A stretch of DNA of 64,000 bases from Notospermus geniculatus (taxonomy: Eukaryota; Nemertea; Pilidiophora; Heteronemertea; Lineidae), in contig NMRB01000429.1 of assembly GCA_002633025.1 (NCBI GenBank), forward strand, positions 188,139-252,138. Direction: 5' to 3'. The position numbers and the translations under genes were made by a program. Below are positions 11,709 to 22,004 of this stretch, piece after piece. Below the pieces are notes generated by a model, which ran no database searches, was not told where the DNA came from, and saw nothing but the letters and a program-made list of their open reading frames with translations. The stretch's first letter is position 1; every line of letters begins with the position of its first letter.

Positions 11709-11873
11709 CAGGTGTGAAGGCAATGTCCTAGGAAAAACTGTCCGGGGAACAAAAAATCCTATTGTTACATTCTAATCTCTGACAATTGGTTTCTATATCT
11801 ATGCCGCTTAATCCGTCATTCAACAATAGAAGTGGACACTTTTTACAGGGGGACACTATTTACTGCTACACCG
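11709..11873. repeat. MITE family F, copy 2
   Basis: Same element as 10424-10595, in the same orientation, about 80 percent alike by eye, with its right end TGCTACACC degraded. Confidence 0.7.
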
Positions 11874-12083
11874 GTATCAGCCCGGATCGATTTACAAACA
11901 TGCACGTTGTGTCTTTTTATATATACTTGCACGTACTGTTTCCTGTTGAAATTGCATGCCCGTACAGCTGGAGTTCATGTTGATCAAACTGAAATCGGTA
12001 AATTTCACAGCCGAATGATTAAAATTTTCACGCCGATGGTAGGTACAATCTCGCTCAGAATTAGATCATTCCATCATTTGGCG

Positions 12084-13348
12084 TAATGATTGTTCTGATC
12101 AAGAGGCTGGCTTGGGTTTTACCGTTGTTCGAAGTTTCCCGGTCAGATTGAGATTTTCGGAAAATTCCTGAAAATTTACACCTGCAATGACTTTTAGTGT
12201 CTGCACAGATGGTTATCACCGTCAAAAATTTTTAAAATGTCTGATTTTTTAACTTAAAAATGGCAACTTTGTTGGGATTTTTCCACTTTGCTTTCCAGTC
12301 CAGTGAACAGCACTCTGAGATGACCCCTAAAGCTTTACTTGGTTCCTATTGACAACACAGGAGATACTGACAGTATTTTGAATGGCCTAGGATAAGCCTT
12401 GGTTACACTACATAAAAATACCCGTGTTTTCCAGACCCGTGTCAAACCCGTGCGTACGAAAATCCCGGCGAGAGGTCACACTACTACACTGTAGCTAAGT
12501 AGCCCGGCGACAGTTTTGCGCAGCAAACATTGACTCTTCGGTCATTTCTGCATTGTCCACATTGTCGGAGGCGCGAAAACGACGTCACTTAATGGCTGCG
12601 CCATCTGTCGCCGTGCGAAGAACTAACGAACACACGGGGATTTCGAAAAGCACGGCGAGATTGCCGTGTCTCAAAAAACCCGTGTTTTTCAGACACGGGT
12701 TTCTTGAAGCCCGGGAATTCATAGGTGTGACCGCAAAAAACCCGGGGATTTTATGTAGTGTAACCACGGCTACTAATAATAGGAGTCATTCTTCCACCCT
12801 CAAGCCATGCCCTTCAGAAAAGATGAATGCAGATCAGTTTCAACCATTCAATGAGGATGTCCATTATGAAACTGATGGACTCTGGGAAAACCACTAATGC
12901 AAACCACATAAATCCGAAGTTTAGGTAATGAATTGCACTGAAAATAATGGCCAGTTACACAATAATTTCTCTCTATTTTCCTTTCCCTATCTGATCAGCC
13001 TCTATTCAACCTGATCAATGAATGCAAATTGACCCATAAAAGGCCTGACTACAGGAAAGGCCTGATTGGATTTTTCTCAATAGGATCCCAGTAGCTTCAG
13101 TGGTCATGTCAGAGTGCTGTTCACTGAACTTGAAAGCAGAGTGCAAAAAACCCAACAAACCCAACAAAGTTCCCATTTTGAAGTAAAAAATACAAATATT
13201 TTGATGGTGATATCCATCTATGCAGACACTGGAAGATTTTACAAGTGAAAATTTTCAGGAATAGCAGTTTCCGAAAATCTCAATCTGACCGGCAAACTTC
13301 GGACAACGGTAAAAACCAAGTCAGCCTATTGATCACAATAATCATTAT
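12084..13348. repeat. Long foldback element, 1.26 kb, with a nested MITE
   Basis: The left arm (12084-12325) is the imperfect reverse complement of the right arm (13100-13348). Matching blocks include GGTTTTACCGTTGTTCGAAG, GAGATTTTCGGAAA and GTGAACAGCACTCTGA. The loop holds MITE family C (12397-12770), a later insertion. No transposase ORF. Confidence 0.75.
12397..12770. repeat. MITE family C, copy 1
   Basis: 374 bp with terminal inverted repeats GCCTTGGTTACACTACATAA and TTATGTAGTGTAACCACGGC. The inside repeats ACCCGTGT / ACACGGGT motifs. A near-identical copy (376 bp) lies at 61436-61811, which implies recent activity of the family. Confidence 0.85.
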
Positions 13349-13394
13349 GACAAATGATTTAACTACCATGCATAAAAAATGGTGAAAAAATATT

Positions 13395-13800
13395 GGGGGG
13401 GGGGCACGGAGTAATTTACAAATATCCAGTGCTAAATAACTTCTGACCGAGACTGTACCTGTCACATTTTAGACGAGATTTTACTATAACAGTCTTTACC
13501 AATAATATTACTAGAACAGTCTTTATCAGTAATATTATGCAGGTGAGATCTCGATAAACACTTACTACAGATTCTTGCTGAGATTTTAGACCTTTCAAAA
13601 ATATTGTTCTTAGCTGAAGGGGTACCTTGCACAATAATATTGTGAGTTCAATTTTTTTTAAAAATCGATATCTTCTCAATGACCTAGTAATCTAGGAAAC
13701 CAAATTTATTACTTAAGTATAAACCCTGCTCATTCTGATACAAAAGTGTGAATTGGGGTTAGCAGTAATGTTATTAATTAACTTTAAAAATAGACGCTAA
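13395..13800. repeat. Repeat family G and short tandem motifs
   Basis: 13490-13560 has a twofold motif ACAGTCTTTAYCARTAATATTA. 13690-13800 (TTTATTACTTAAGTATAAA to GTTATTAATTAACT) recurs in the same orientation at 60165-60262, so it is interspersed repeat. A G-run lies at 13396-13403. Confidence 0.6.
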
Positions 13801-13989
13801 AAGGGTGAGTCAGGGAAATTGTCCAAAATCCATTTTTGCGACCGTAGGTCGCACAAGTTTCAAATTTGGAACATGGTTTGATATCGTGGTAAGAAAGAAA
13901 AAACAGGTGTATTTGAAACAATAGGATGACCTTCACCTAATTAATTAAACAATGCTGTTTGTCATGGGAAAAGTAATAGAAACAGCTTT

Positions 13990-14290
13990 AAAGTTACACG
14001 ATCATTTGCCACAGTATGCATGAGATGACTCTTCATTTCTCCCTTCCTTGATAAGACTGGTGTCCTGTCCAGCATATATATATATATATATAGCCAGTGG
14101 TAATACCGAAGCTGGACTGATACTATGTCGAAACCTTCGCTGACAAAAATAGGCTGTCGTACTGTTCATCACTTGAGCAGCTGTTATATACACATGTACG
14201 CTGTTATAGCGTGACTAACCCTTCATCACGTAAGGAGACATGCCTCAAATCATTCTTCCATGTGTAGCGACAGCCTCAATAGGTGAGGTC
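13990..14290. repeat. Diverged repeat S, copy 1, with a TA microsatellite
   Basis: Shares ordered blocks with 54890-55150: CCTGTCCA, TAGCCAGTGG / TAGCTAGTGG, GACTGATACT and GTGTAGCGACAGCCT / GTGTAGCAACAGCCT. An (AT)n run lies at about 14074-14091. Confidence 0.5.
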
Positions 14291-14447
14291 AAATCTCAAA
14301 GTTAACCGTGACGCCGAGATTACCCAAGTGTAAGCCTGGAAAAAGTGTTAACCTGAACCCTCAACTCCGTTGACTGATTAACTCTTAGTTAACACCTAGT
14401 TGACATTTCTTAACTCATGGTTGACACTTCCTGGAAATTTGGAGCAA

Positions 14448-14762
14448 GAATCTGTTGCACTGGAACAACAAACATGGCTACCTTCATAACTCTAAAGCCT
14501 GCCGCACACTGGAGCTATCTGCTGAGCAAAAAGTTACTAGTGTTCGAGACCGTTTGCTCAGCAGATAGCTCGCGTGTGCGCGTATTTTCGGTGAGTTTTC
14601 TGTCTCGCGAAGCAGAAAACTCACCGAAAAATACGCGCACACGCGAGCTATCTGCTGAGCAAACGGTCTCGACTGACTTTTTGCTCAGCAGATAGCTCCA
14701 GTGTGCGGCAGGCTTTAGAGTTATGAAGGTAGCCATGTTTGTTGTACCAGTGCAACAGATTC
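14448..14762. repeat. Near-perfect long hairpin, 315 bp
   Basis: Starts GAATCTGTTGCACTGG and ends with the exact reverse complement. The arms are about 150 bp each and almost identical. The short AGCTATCTGCTGAGCAAA module occurs twice in each arm in opposite directions, so each arm can also fold on itself. Such low divergence between arms suggests recent origin. No coding capacity; a foldback MITE is the simplest reading. Confidence 0.85.
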
Positions 14763-15057
14763 AAGTCAACAGAAGTCAAGTTCTTGGGTTTATGGAACTC
14801 TAACACCTGGGGTTAACACACAGTTGACCTCACCCAATGCCTGCCTAATTGGTAACTTAGATCTTGTCGAGCATGCATTGACACAAGATCCTGATCAACC
14901 TCGCCACAACGAATTAGTGCTGTGGTACACGGTGTACATTGATTTCGTCTGTAAACCTATAAACAAGGTTGGCTAAAGGTCAAAGGTTACGTCGGCCGCC
15001 ACTAGATAGAAAGTCTAATGCATACAAAGGCGCTTTGATTTAATCTTCATCATCGAC

Positions 15058-15342
15058 ATGTACATGTACATGTGTATGGTTTCTTTCCTCGTAGTCAAAT
15101 CTTTATCATCTCCCCTTCAACGAGAGGAACGGTCTTACCATGACTATTTTGAAAGGATGACTACAGATTTGGTAGGACATACACTGTATGCAATTGCTCC
15201 CTATTCCTTGTTAGATTGTTCAAGAGCGTGCTCCCTGGACTGGAGATCGCCGGGATTTGAACTCGATAAAAAGTCATGTGTGGTCCAGTCATTGAAATCG
15301 ACGGTCTTTCTCAGGGAAAATATTACAATATGGATGAAGAAG
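15058..15342 (+). CDS. Gene 2 exon 1: PAN-like cysteine domain
   Basis: 95 codons. The first Met could be at residue 1, 3, 5 or 7; Met7 gives MVSFLVVKSLSSP, a short but plausible signal peptide. The domain reads RSYHDY (26-31), HTLYAIAPYS, then SLLDCSRAC with Cys54 and Cys58, GFELDKKSC with Cys74, and a tail to WMKK. The spacing C-x3-C-x15-C and the FEL/DKKSC strand resemble PAN/apple domains, small extracellular binding modules. Codon 95 is followed at once by the donor AAGAAG|GTAGGG (phase 0), matching the phase-0 acceptor of the long exon at 18317. I therefore predict one gene with a 3-kb intron at 15343-18316. Its closest relative in the window is gene 5 exon 1 (R-x-YH-x-Y, TLY, S-[LI]-L-x-C-S-x2-C). 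Function unknown. Confidence 0.65.
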
Positions 15343-15498
15343 GTAGGGGGTCACTTGAAATTTATGGATTTCAGAGTGCATGTCCTGTCGTTCGTAGAGA
15401 TAAATGACCGTTCAGATAAAATTAAGGCCGTCCCGTGTCTATGAACGTTCGAATGGACGCTCAAGGTCGTGGTAGGACTAATCCCACTGCTGCTGAAA

Positions 15499-15860
15499 GG
15501 GTAAATGTCGTCCTGGGTATATACAAAGATTACCCAGGATCTCAGTCTTCACTAAAACAATACCCTGGGTCTAGTTTCGGTAGCCGAACATCACCCAGCT
15601 TCCGCAATCGGTGTCTAGGAACGAGTCCTATTTAGACATCCCGTGGAATCTCGCGGTCTCGCACCGCGGTACTTGTTGAGTGTAGCTGTTCATGACATTC
15701 TTCAGGCTGTCACGTGACCACGGGCGAGAAAACCTCGAATCCAGGTGTCATACTACGATGCTGGGTGATGTTCGGCTACCGAAACTACACCCAGGGTATT
15801 GTTTTAGTGAAGACTGAGATCCTGGGTAATCTCTGTGTATACCCAGGACGACATTTACCC
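15499..15860. repeat. Foldback MITE, 362 bp, with 106-bp arms
   Basis: The left arm starts GGGTAAATGTCGTCCTGGG and the right arm ends with its reverse complement. The arms continue through CCGAACATCACCCAGC. The right end abuts MITE family A (15861) with no spacer. Confidence 0.8.
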
Positions 15861-16036
15861 CATAAGGGGCACAGTCCGCGTGAGCTACTGCGAAACTAAT
15901 GTATTAAGCCAGCCCTGCATACCACCATATGTAACTACACACAACACACCTGGATGACCTAATTTCTGTCCGCAGTGAAGTACACCTGACTGCGGACAAG
16001 ATTTTGCAGTAGCTCATGCGATGTGTGTCCCTAATG
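15861..16036. repeat. MITE family A, copy 1
   Basis: 176 bp, CATAAGGGGCACAGTCCGCG to TGTGTGTCCCTAATG, with an inner pair GTGAGCTACTG / CAGTAGCTCA and a small hairpin GTCCGCAGT / ACTGCGGAC. The second copy is at 21081-21290. Confidence 0.85.
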
Positions 16037-16234
16037 CTTTCCGCCCCACTGCTGCCCTTCTAAATAGGGATCTTGCGATTGGAAATCAGCCGAAGATACA
16101 GAGAATAAGACATGTTTTTACCCGATTTGGAGTTATCGTAGCCGAATAATCGCCGATTTACTCGTCCGAAAGCGGGGATGAGTATTTCGGTGGTTGTCCA
16201 CCATGGAAACTCGGAATATTACACTTCTGGTAGC

Positions 16235-16330
16235 TCGATTTGAAAGTGCCAACCTGAAGAAGACCCCGGTTGGGGTCAAAAATTAGTGAAATTTCTGGAG
16301 GACGACTTCGGTTATTATACAGTATTGAAC
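16235..16330 (+). repeat. Hairpin tail typical of Penelope-like elements
   Basis: CTGAAGAAGACCCCGGTTGG followed by GGTC and an A-run. The same hairpin recurs at 59915-59970 (+), 58500-58550 (-) and, split by a MITE, at 5033-5450 (-). It resembles a degenerate hammerhead core, CTGAWGA-stem-GAAA. No ORF accompanies this copy. Confidence 0.45.
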
Positions 16331-18316
16331 ACTAAATGGAAAAAGTGAATTGACGGTGAGAATTTATCATTCAAGACTAGCATTTTGCAATAACCGGGAC
16401 GCTAGATGTAGAAACAATTTTCCTGGTCGCTTTAGGACCTCCTGTCTCTTTTGTCCGAGTGACCATGTGTTTTTCTACTATTATTCTCAAGAGCTTCAGG
16501 CGAAGCGGTAAGCTCTCTTCGGTTCAGATACTAAACTAGTACCTGGTCCTAACAATTTTACATCGGACTTTTGCATATGTTAGGACCGGTGTAAAAGAAT
16601 CTAATGTCCCCTGATATGTGATGTCCCGCAACAATACATTTAGAGATTAAGCGGCACCATTCAATGAGGTACCGACAGACCTAATCCGCGACGCGGCGCT
16701 GACTATCAACTCGGTCATAACTGCGTCATTGAAAGTGAGGCTAACGTTATTTTCCAATTAATTCTGAATAGCACACCCTGATTCTAGGCCAAAAATAACT
16801 ACATGTAAAACATTGCACTCAATTTCTGATTTTAATTTTCTATCATTAATTACACAAGTGCTAAAATATATCTTATGGCTTTTGAGCAAAAATCTCTGCG
16901 GGAACATGATGAATTTAATCGATAAAGTTGACCATTTTAGCGTAAACGACAGGCGAATGGTCGACGTCATGGGTTGTGAATGACGCAGTTTTTGTAACGT
17001 CAGAATGACGCACGACGGCTGATGACGTTCAACAATCGCAAAGGCATGCGCACCTGCGTTTTAACCGAGTTGATGATCAGCGCCTCCTTTTGTTTGCCGG
17101 TACCCCATTGGACTCTAACAAGACCGAGACCCTTAATCTTGTGACAAACAATGCACGGGGACATCAGGAGTGTGGGGCATTTAGATTCTATCACTCCTGT
17201 CGTCATGGTCGTGCCTATCACGTTCGTGAATCTGATAAGTATAGGAACTATTATATTAGTCCGAACACTGCATCCTGCTGCTCATTTGCAGAACTGACGG
17301 CCGCAACAAGAGACAGATGAAGCCTATCGCGGGGGGTCTATTTTGATTGGTCCGTCCATCTCCAGGTCGTGTTTTGAATACATTTAGTGCACGGCAATCG
17401 TATCACTTGACAACGCTGCTCTCAGGCATTTTACTTGCTGTTTCAACCAGCTACACTCACAATCACGCTCTCTGTTCACTCTTAGCCGGACAAACATTAA
17501 GAAAATCGCAATTTGTTATCAAAACCACGAAAAATATTCCTCTCGAAAAGCCGAATGCACAGCATCGCCATCTTTACAGTTTGAGGTCACGTGATACGGG
17601 AACCACCAATCCGTGATCTGATCATGCTGATGACGTAGAACCAAAATCTGGTTCTTCGGTTACTCATCATCTGACTGTGTATTAGCATAAAGGAATCAAC
17701 CATAAAGGTTCAACTGACAAATTTAGCATTTTATAAATGTGGACAATATCCCTTTAAAACCCAACAGATTTGCATTCTGATGTTTCCATGTGATAGGCAA
17801 GACCCTTCTGCACATTCACTGCAAATTTTGTTGAATTCCGACTAGTTGATTTTATGATACAAAAGGTCTGAATTAATGAGAACCCCACGAACGATGTGTG
17901 TTCAGGGTCATCGGTGTACATTTGAATAGGCTGACGTACATTTGTACATGGAACACTAATTGTGCTGAAAATACCTCAGTTATCGTCAGAAATGGAATTC
18001 AAAGCATCATGTTGGCAGGTTCATGTACCTCTTCACCACAAAAAAAGTTGAAGCTCGTGCCTATTACGTAAAGCCAAAATTCAGGCAGTGAGAGACATCT
18101 GGTGGCAACACAGGAAGTGTATCCCTCAGTAAGCTCATCGTTCGCAGTTAAACCTTTATGGTTGATTCCTTTATGGTATTAGCGTCCAGCAGATTCTAAA
18201 AATAGCAATACGAGTCAGACGTTCGGACTACTATTATATTGATGGATACCTTTCTGTTTTTAACCCCTTCGTGATTGGTGGGTTTCCTGGTTATGATATT
18301 TATTTCAGCCTCCGAG
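16331..18316. other. Gene 2 intron, 3' part
   Basis: No exon recognised. About 16690-17085 has a weak inverted repeat (GGCGCTGACTATCAACTCGG against ACCGAGTTGATGATCAGCGC). GGTTGATTCCTTTATG at about 18160 is the reverse of CATAAAGGAATCAACC at about 17690, marking a further inverted-repeat element of about 500 bp. Ends at the phase-0 acceptor CTCCGAG. Confidence 0.5.
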
Positions 18317-19315
18317 AGCAGTGGCAGCTACCGGTCCATTACTCAATTTAAGGTGCGACCGTATAAACATAAAAAGGCACGTGTTAAGTATTGCCAAAAC
18401 GAAGAACTATTTCTCATTTTTACCTTCAATATTCCAACGAATCCTTATTTCAAAGGATTGCCAGATTTGATTTTCGTTTTCAAACCCATGAAACATTTTC
18501 GTCCACCAAAATTGCTATTTAAACCCAAGAATCATCTTGTTGACATTGTTTGCTATAACGGTAGAGTGATTATGCTGTTCAGTGAACAGTCAGTTTATAA
18601 CACATGGAAAGATCTCTCGTACCAAACTGGTTCAACGCAGCTTTACAACTGGAAAGGAAAGTTCATTTCGTATGTCGTGTTTGATAACCTAAAACAGCGA
18701 GTGCGGCAGACAGAAGTTTCACCTGATCAGACGAAGATACTTCTCTGGGGAATGGCGTCTCCCAAAAAGAAGCATAACTGTGGGGGAGGCAGGTACTGGG
18801 CATTGTTTAATCTCATCGTTTTCGTAGCTCATGATTTTGATGATGGACAATCAACGAGAGTTCATTTTAAAAACCCCATCACGATAGCTTCGTTCGTGGC
18901 GGACAGACAGAACCACAACTCTATTCCTAGTGCAATGTGGAAGGACAGTGACATATATGCAAGTCATGTGTGCCATTCTCGAGTATACCTCGATATTTTC
19001 TTGGCTAGTAATGGCTCTTGGAAGAGAATCAAATCAGTGGCAATTGGCAACAAGTTATGCTTTCCTTATTATGATCATGTATACGATAGTGTCTTGTTTC
19101 CTTATGTTAGAGGTCAGATACTGCGCTACATTGTCAGGGTAATCTTTGAGAAAAATAAAGTCGACAGCATGAATAAGGTTTTCTTATATTATTTAACAAC
19201 GCGAATGAAATATTGTCCATCAATAGCAACAGATAATCATGGTTATCAGCTGATATTTGCTGGAGCTCTTTGGTATAGAAGTGATTATCATTATTTGTTT
19301 CGCCTCCTGCCTTAA
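18317..19315 (+). CDS. Gene 2 exon 2: about 332-residue propeller-like domain
   Basis: One open exon of 332 codons plus stop. The frame is open from 18275, but TTTATTTCAGCCTCCGAG just upstream supplies acceptors; the one ending at 18316 is in phase 0 and agrees with gene 2 exon 1. The AG at 18308 would be phase 1 and does not fit. After SSGSYRSITQFKVRPYKHKK come repeated hydrophobic strand pairs (ELFLIFTFNIP, LIFVFKP, GRVIMLFSEQ, RYWALFNLIVFVAHDFDDG, YQLIFAGALWYRSDYHYLF). The strands, length and early RPYKHKK motif parallel the other long exons, but overall identity to them is too low to align by eye. It has six scattered cysteines and no transmembrane helix. The stop codon lies only a few dozen bases before a Penelope relic. 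Function unknown. Confidence 0.7.
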   Translation, partial: SSGSYRSITQFKVRPYKHKKARVKYCQNEELFLIFTFNIPTNPYFKGLPDLIFVFKPMKHFRPPKLLFKPKNHLVDIVCYNGRVIMLFSEQSVYNTWKDLSYQTGSTQLYNWKGKFISYVVFDNLKQRVRQTEVSPDQTKILLWGMASPKKKHNCGGGRYWALFNLIVFVAHDFDDGQSTRVHFKNPITIASFVADRQNHNSIPSAMWKDSDIYASHVCHSRVYLDIFLASNGSWKRIKSVAIGNKLCFPYYDHVYDSVLFPYVRGQILRYIVRVIFEKNKVDSMNKVFLYYLTTRMKYCPSIATDNHGYQLIFAGALWYRSDYHYLFRLLP

Positions 19316-19334
19316 TCTTCCAGGGATGATGCTG

Positions 19335-19627
19335 ATTCGGATTATATCAGATGTGATAGGAACGTGTCTTACATTGGTAAGACCAAACGTCACTTGGCTA
19401 CTAGGGTGTCTTAACACTTTTCGGATAGATCTGCCATCCTGGACCATCTGAGGGATTGTCACACATGCAAAGTCAATACAAACATTGACAATTTCTCTGT
19501 ATTGACTAACGCCCAGTCAGATTATGTGTTAAGAATTAAGGAGGCGTTACTGATTAAAGAACAAAAGCCAGCCCTTAACAAACAGCTGGCTCAACAAGGG
19601 TCTTTCTTTTTCTTGGGGATTTTCTAA
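19335..19627 (+). pseudogene. Penelope-like retroelement, GIY-YIG endonuclease relic
   Basis: Reads RNVSYIGKTKRHLATRVS, a TAA stop, then HFSDRSAILDHLRDC, HTCK, NFSVL, RIKEALLIKEQKPALNKQL and a final FFFLGIF before TAA at 19627. The YIG-K-T-K-R-H-L core, the AILDHL and C-x2-C step and the IKE-LLI-x-EQKP-LN end are the pattern of the C-terminal GIY-YIG endonuclease of Penelope-like elements. One in-frame stop and loss of the reverse transcriptase part make it a dead 5'-truncated copy. It lies directly after gene 2. Confidence 0.8.
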
Positions 19628-19704
19628 ATCCACCCCCTACACAGTTACTAACTGTATTATTGCAGTTATGTAAATGCTCCAGTTTTCTTCAATTTGTAAT
19701 ATTT

Positions 19705-19765
19705 CTCATTTTACCTGATGAGGGCTAGCAGGATGCTGCCGAAAACGTTTGTACCGTGTATATAG
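19705..19765 (+). ncRNA. Hammerhead-ribozyme-like core in the Penelope 3' region
   Basis: CTGATGA at 19715-19721 and GAAA at 19741-19744 flank a segment that can pair as stem II (GGC..AGCA / TGCT..GCC). Penelope-like elements are known to carry hammerhead motifs in their terminal repeats, and this one lies about 80 bp after the endonuclease stop. I could not build convincing stems I and III around an NUH site by hand, so self-cleavage is not established. Confidence 0.4.
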
Positions 19766-19900
19766 TGTAATATATAGATATGAATATTACATTCTGGATT
19801 TGCTCCTTTCTTTGGTTTTTTAAATGTACCTCGCTACCAAAACTCCATTACAAAGAGAGAATCTTCATGAGATTTTCTGGTCTGCCGATAGAGTACCCTG

Positions 19901-20172
19901 TACACTCTTAGCAAAAAAGGTTCTTTAGGGGTTCTTTGTGCGTCACCAGAGGAACCCCAAGGTTCTATATAGAACCTTCTGTAAAGAACCCGAGAGGGTT
20001 CCATTATAGAACCTTTCTATCGCCAAAGAACACATAAAGGTTCCAGATAGAACCCTTTTCTGAGAGAAAGGTTCTATCTGGAACCTCTAGGGGTTCTTGA
20101 CTAACTCGAGGGTTCTTAAATCAGAGGGTTCTCCTGGTGTGGCACCAAAGAACCTTTTCGGCTAAGAGTGTA
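19901..20172. repeat. MITE with GGTTCT/AGAACC palindromes
   Basis: 272 bp starting TACACTCTTAGCAAAAAAGG and ending CCTTTTCGGCTAAGAGTGTA. The inside is built of alternating GGTTCT and AGAACC blocks, several pairing with each other. Non-coding inverted-repeat element. Confidence 0.85.
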
Positions 20173-20465
20173 AGTGTAGCAATCCTTTGTATACCCAAGA
20201 CTGCATCAACAAACGAAGAGTTCTCTTGAGACCAAGTTCTTTTGTGCATGATGGATTCCTTCGGTAGATTTTGCGTCGTCCTCAAATGTACACGAAATGT
20301 GTCAGGTAGTGTATTACTGTATAAACTTAGCTCCTCGGGAATTTCGAGAAGGCAGATAACGCTTCCAAAACGGTATTGCGATCTTCGAAGTGGGGGTAGC
20401 GATCGGCACCAGCATACTGAGTGTAGGTTGCAAGCAGTAAATAACTTGAACCAGACGTCCTGGCG

Positions 20466-21092
20466 CTATTTTACTTTCGTGCAGTAGATTCGCCTCGTTA
20501 TCGTTTTCAAAACTTCTTTAGTATCTTCCTTGTACCTTCGTCCACCACCCAAACAATATAGGTAAAAGTTTATTGCATAATTACAGCACCACCAATCAAA
20601 TAACACCCAGGATTCAACGTTAAATCTCAAATTCCAATACCCACTTGACATATCATATAGTTCTGATATTTCTGGAATGTCGAGTATGATGAAGTAAATT
20701 CTGTAAGGCAGTGACGTGATGACATAAGCGCAAGAAACGAAAATCAACATCAACGGGTCAGAAAATCAACGGGTCAGAAATCGTGTTTCCGTTTGCTTGG
20801 AACTTCCACCTTGTCGCTGCGTCTGTGACAGCCTGAGCCTCTCTCTTTCCGCCGCACGGACAGTGATGATGATGATGATGTTGGTGATGGTGATAATCAG
20901 GAAAGGGCAGACGGCCCCAAGAACCAGTTGCAGTGTTGATATGAGGGTTTCCAACCCTTCATAACCCGAGACGCTGACGGTGAGGGCCTCATTCACATCT
21001 ATACAGAATAATTGAGACATTGTAAGCGAGACGCACACAGACGAATAACTCAGCCGATTCAAACCATAACGCTGTACTAACATAAGGGACAC
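20466..21092 (-). pseudogene. Rhodopsin-type GPCR, TM5-TM7 part, interrupted
   Basis: Minus strand. 21092-20769 encodes an extracellular-loop cysteine (QLFCIDVNEAL), TM5 (LQLVLGAVCPFLIITITNII) and the start of the third cytoplasmic loop (RAAERERLRLS). 20753-20466 encodes TM6 (MLIFVSCAYVITSLPYRIYF) and TM7 with NYAINFYLYCLGGGRRYKED, the NPxxY-equivalent, then a short tail. Both parts are in one frame but separated by a TGA. A perfect 16-bp tandem duplication (20749-20780) lies exactly there; removing one copy would shift the frame instead, so neither form is open. Upstream the ORF runs into MITE family A. The class resembles peptide-type receptors. Likely a pseudogene, unless the duplication is an assembly error. 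The TM1-TM2 exon may be at 26845-26493. Confidence 0.7.
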
Positions 21093-21290
21093 ACTCTGCG
21101 TGAGCTACTGTGAAACTAATGTATTAGGCCAGCCCTGCATACCACGATATATAAATACACACAGCACACCTGGATGACCTAGATTTCTGTCCGCAGTGAA
21201 GTACACCTGACTGCGGACAAGATTCGCAGTGAAGTACACCTGACTGCGGACAAGATTTTGCAGTAGCTCACGCGGTGTGTGTCCCTTATG
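21081..21290. repeat. MITE family A, copy 2, at the GPCR exon edge
   Basis: 210 bp, CATAAGGGACACACTCTGCG to GTGTGTCCCTTATG, with GTGAGCTACTG / CAGTAGCTCAC inside. It differs from copy 1 by an internal direct duplication of about 36 bp (GTGAAGTACACCTGACTGCG block). Its left end overlaps the first codons of the GPCR reading frame. Confidence 0.9.
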
Positions 21291-22004
21291 AGCATTATTC
21301 GTCTCTGTGCACCTAGCTTTAAAGCGGCGATGGCGGGTGATGTGAGGCTGACATCCCCACACCATCTGATCGACACCAAGCGAAATCGGTTGGCGACGCC
21401 AGTTGACCACTGCAGCACCAGACTGGGCCGTCACGCTGTACCGTGGTCGATACGTGCACGTGACATTGTCGCGCCAAACCGCGCAATGACTGTGCAAAAT
21501 ACAATATTTGTTTTGGCAGAAAACACCTACAATCCTGTGTGGAGGGGACGGAAACTTCTCACCGTAAACTTATACAATTTTTGTCAATACACAAGCAAGA
21601 ATTCACTGTGTCATACTCATGTTTAAAGATTTTACAGGCAATTTTAGACCGAAATTTACCTCGACAGCCCTAATGACAGGCCTGCCATGCCTACCTTCAT
21701 TATATGCCATTTTCGGCGCCACAAACGCCTGCAGAGCTTGAAATTCAGTTCAGGTATGTAGATAAGATGATAGATATTGCATTTGGACAGATCATTTCAA
21801 AATGACGCCTTTTTTTAACGACCGACGCTTTTTTGAAATCAGAGGTGCTAAAGTATCTTATCTTCGGGTGGCCTCGGTTAGCCGCGATTGTTGTTGTAAT
21901 CTCGACAAGTAAACGTTGACTCCTAATGGGCCGTGTAATCCATCAAGCAAACTGTCTCCGACTTTCTCTTTGTTTATGCGGAATATATGACTGCATTGCA
22001 GGCA
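21291..22004. other. No recognisable gene
   Basis: The minus-strand frame continues open through 21497 but shows no membrane helices. A 25-bp block here (CAGACTGGGCCGTCACGCTG onward, 21418-21442) occurs inverted at 22707-22731. Confidence 0.4.

Larger units (their letters stand above)
10309..12083. other. Repeat-rich spacer after gene 1
   Basis: Contains two MITE family F copies (separate entries) and a block at about 10690-10790 that is the reverse complement of sequence at 35930-36035 (CTCCAAACCATTGCGAT and GCTATCTGGTGATATC region), so also repeat-derived. No gene recognised. Confidence 0.5.

Noticed and set aside
17063-17125. A ubiquitin-like phrase (DDQRLLLFAGTPLDSNKT) in the + frame
   Set aside because: It resembles the centre of ubiquitin but has an extra Leu, no beta-strand context before it and no LHLVLRLRGG-type end. 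The region lies in a weak inverted repeat, so I treat it as chance or a very old relic.
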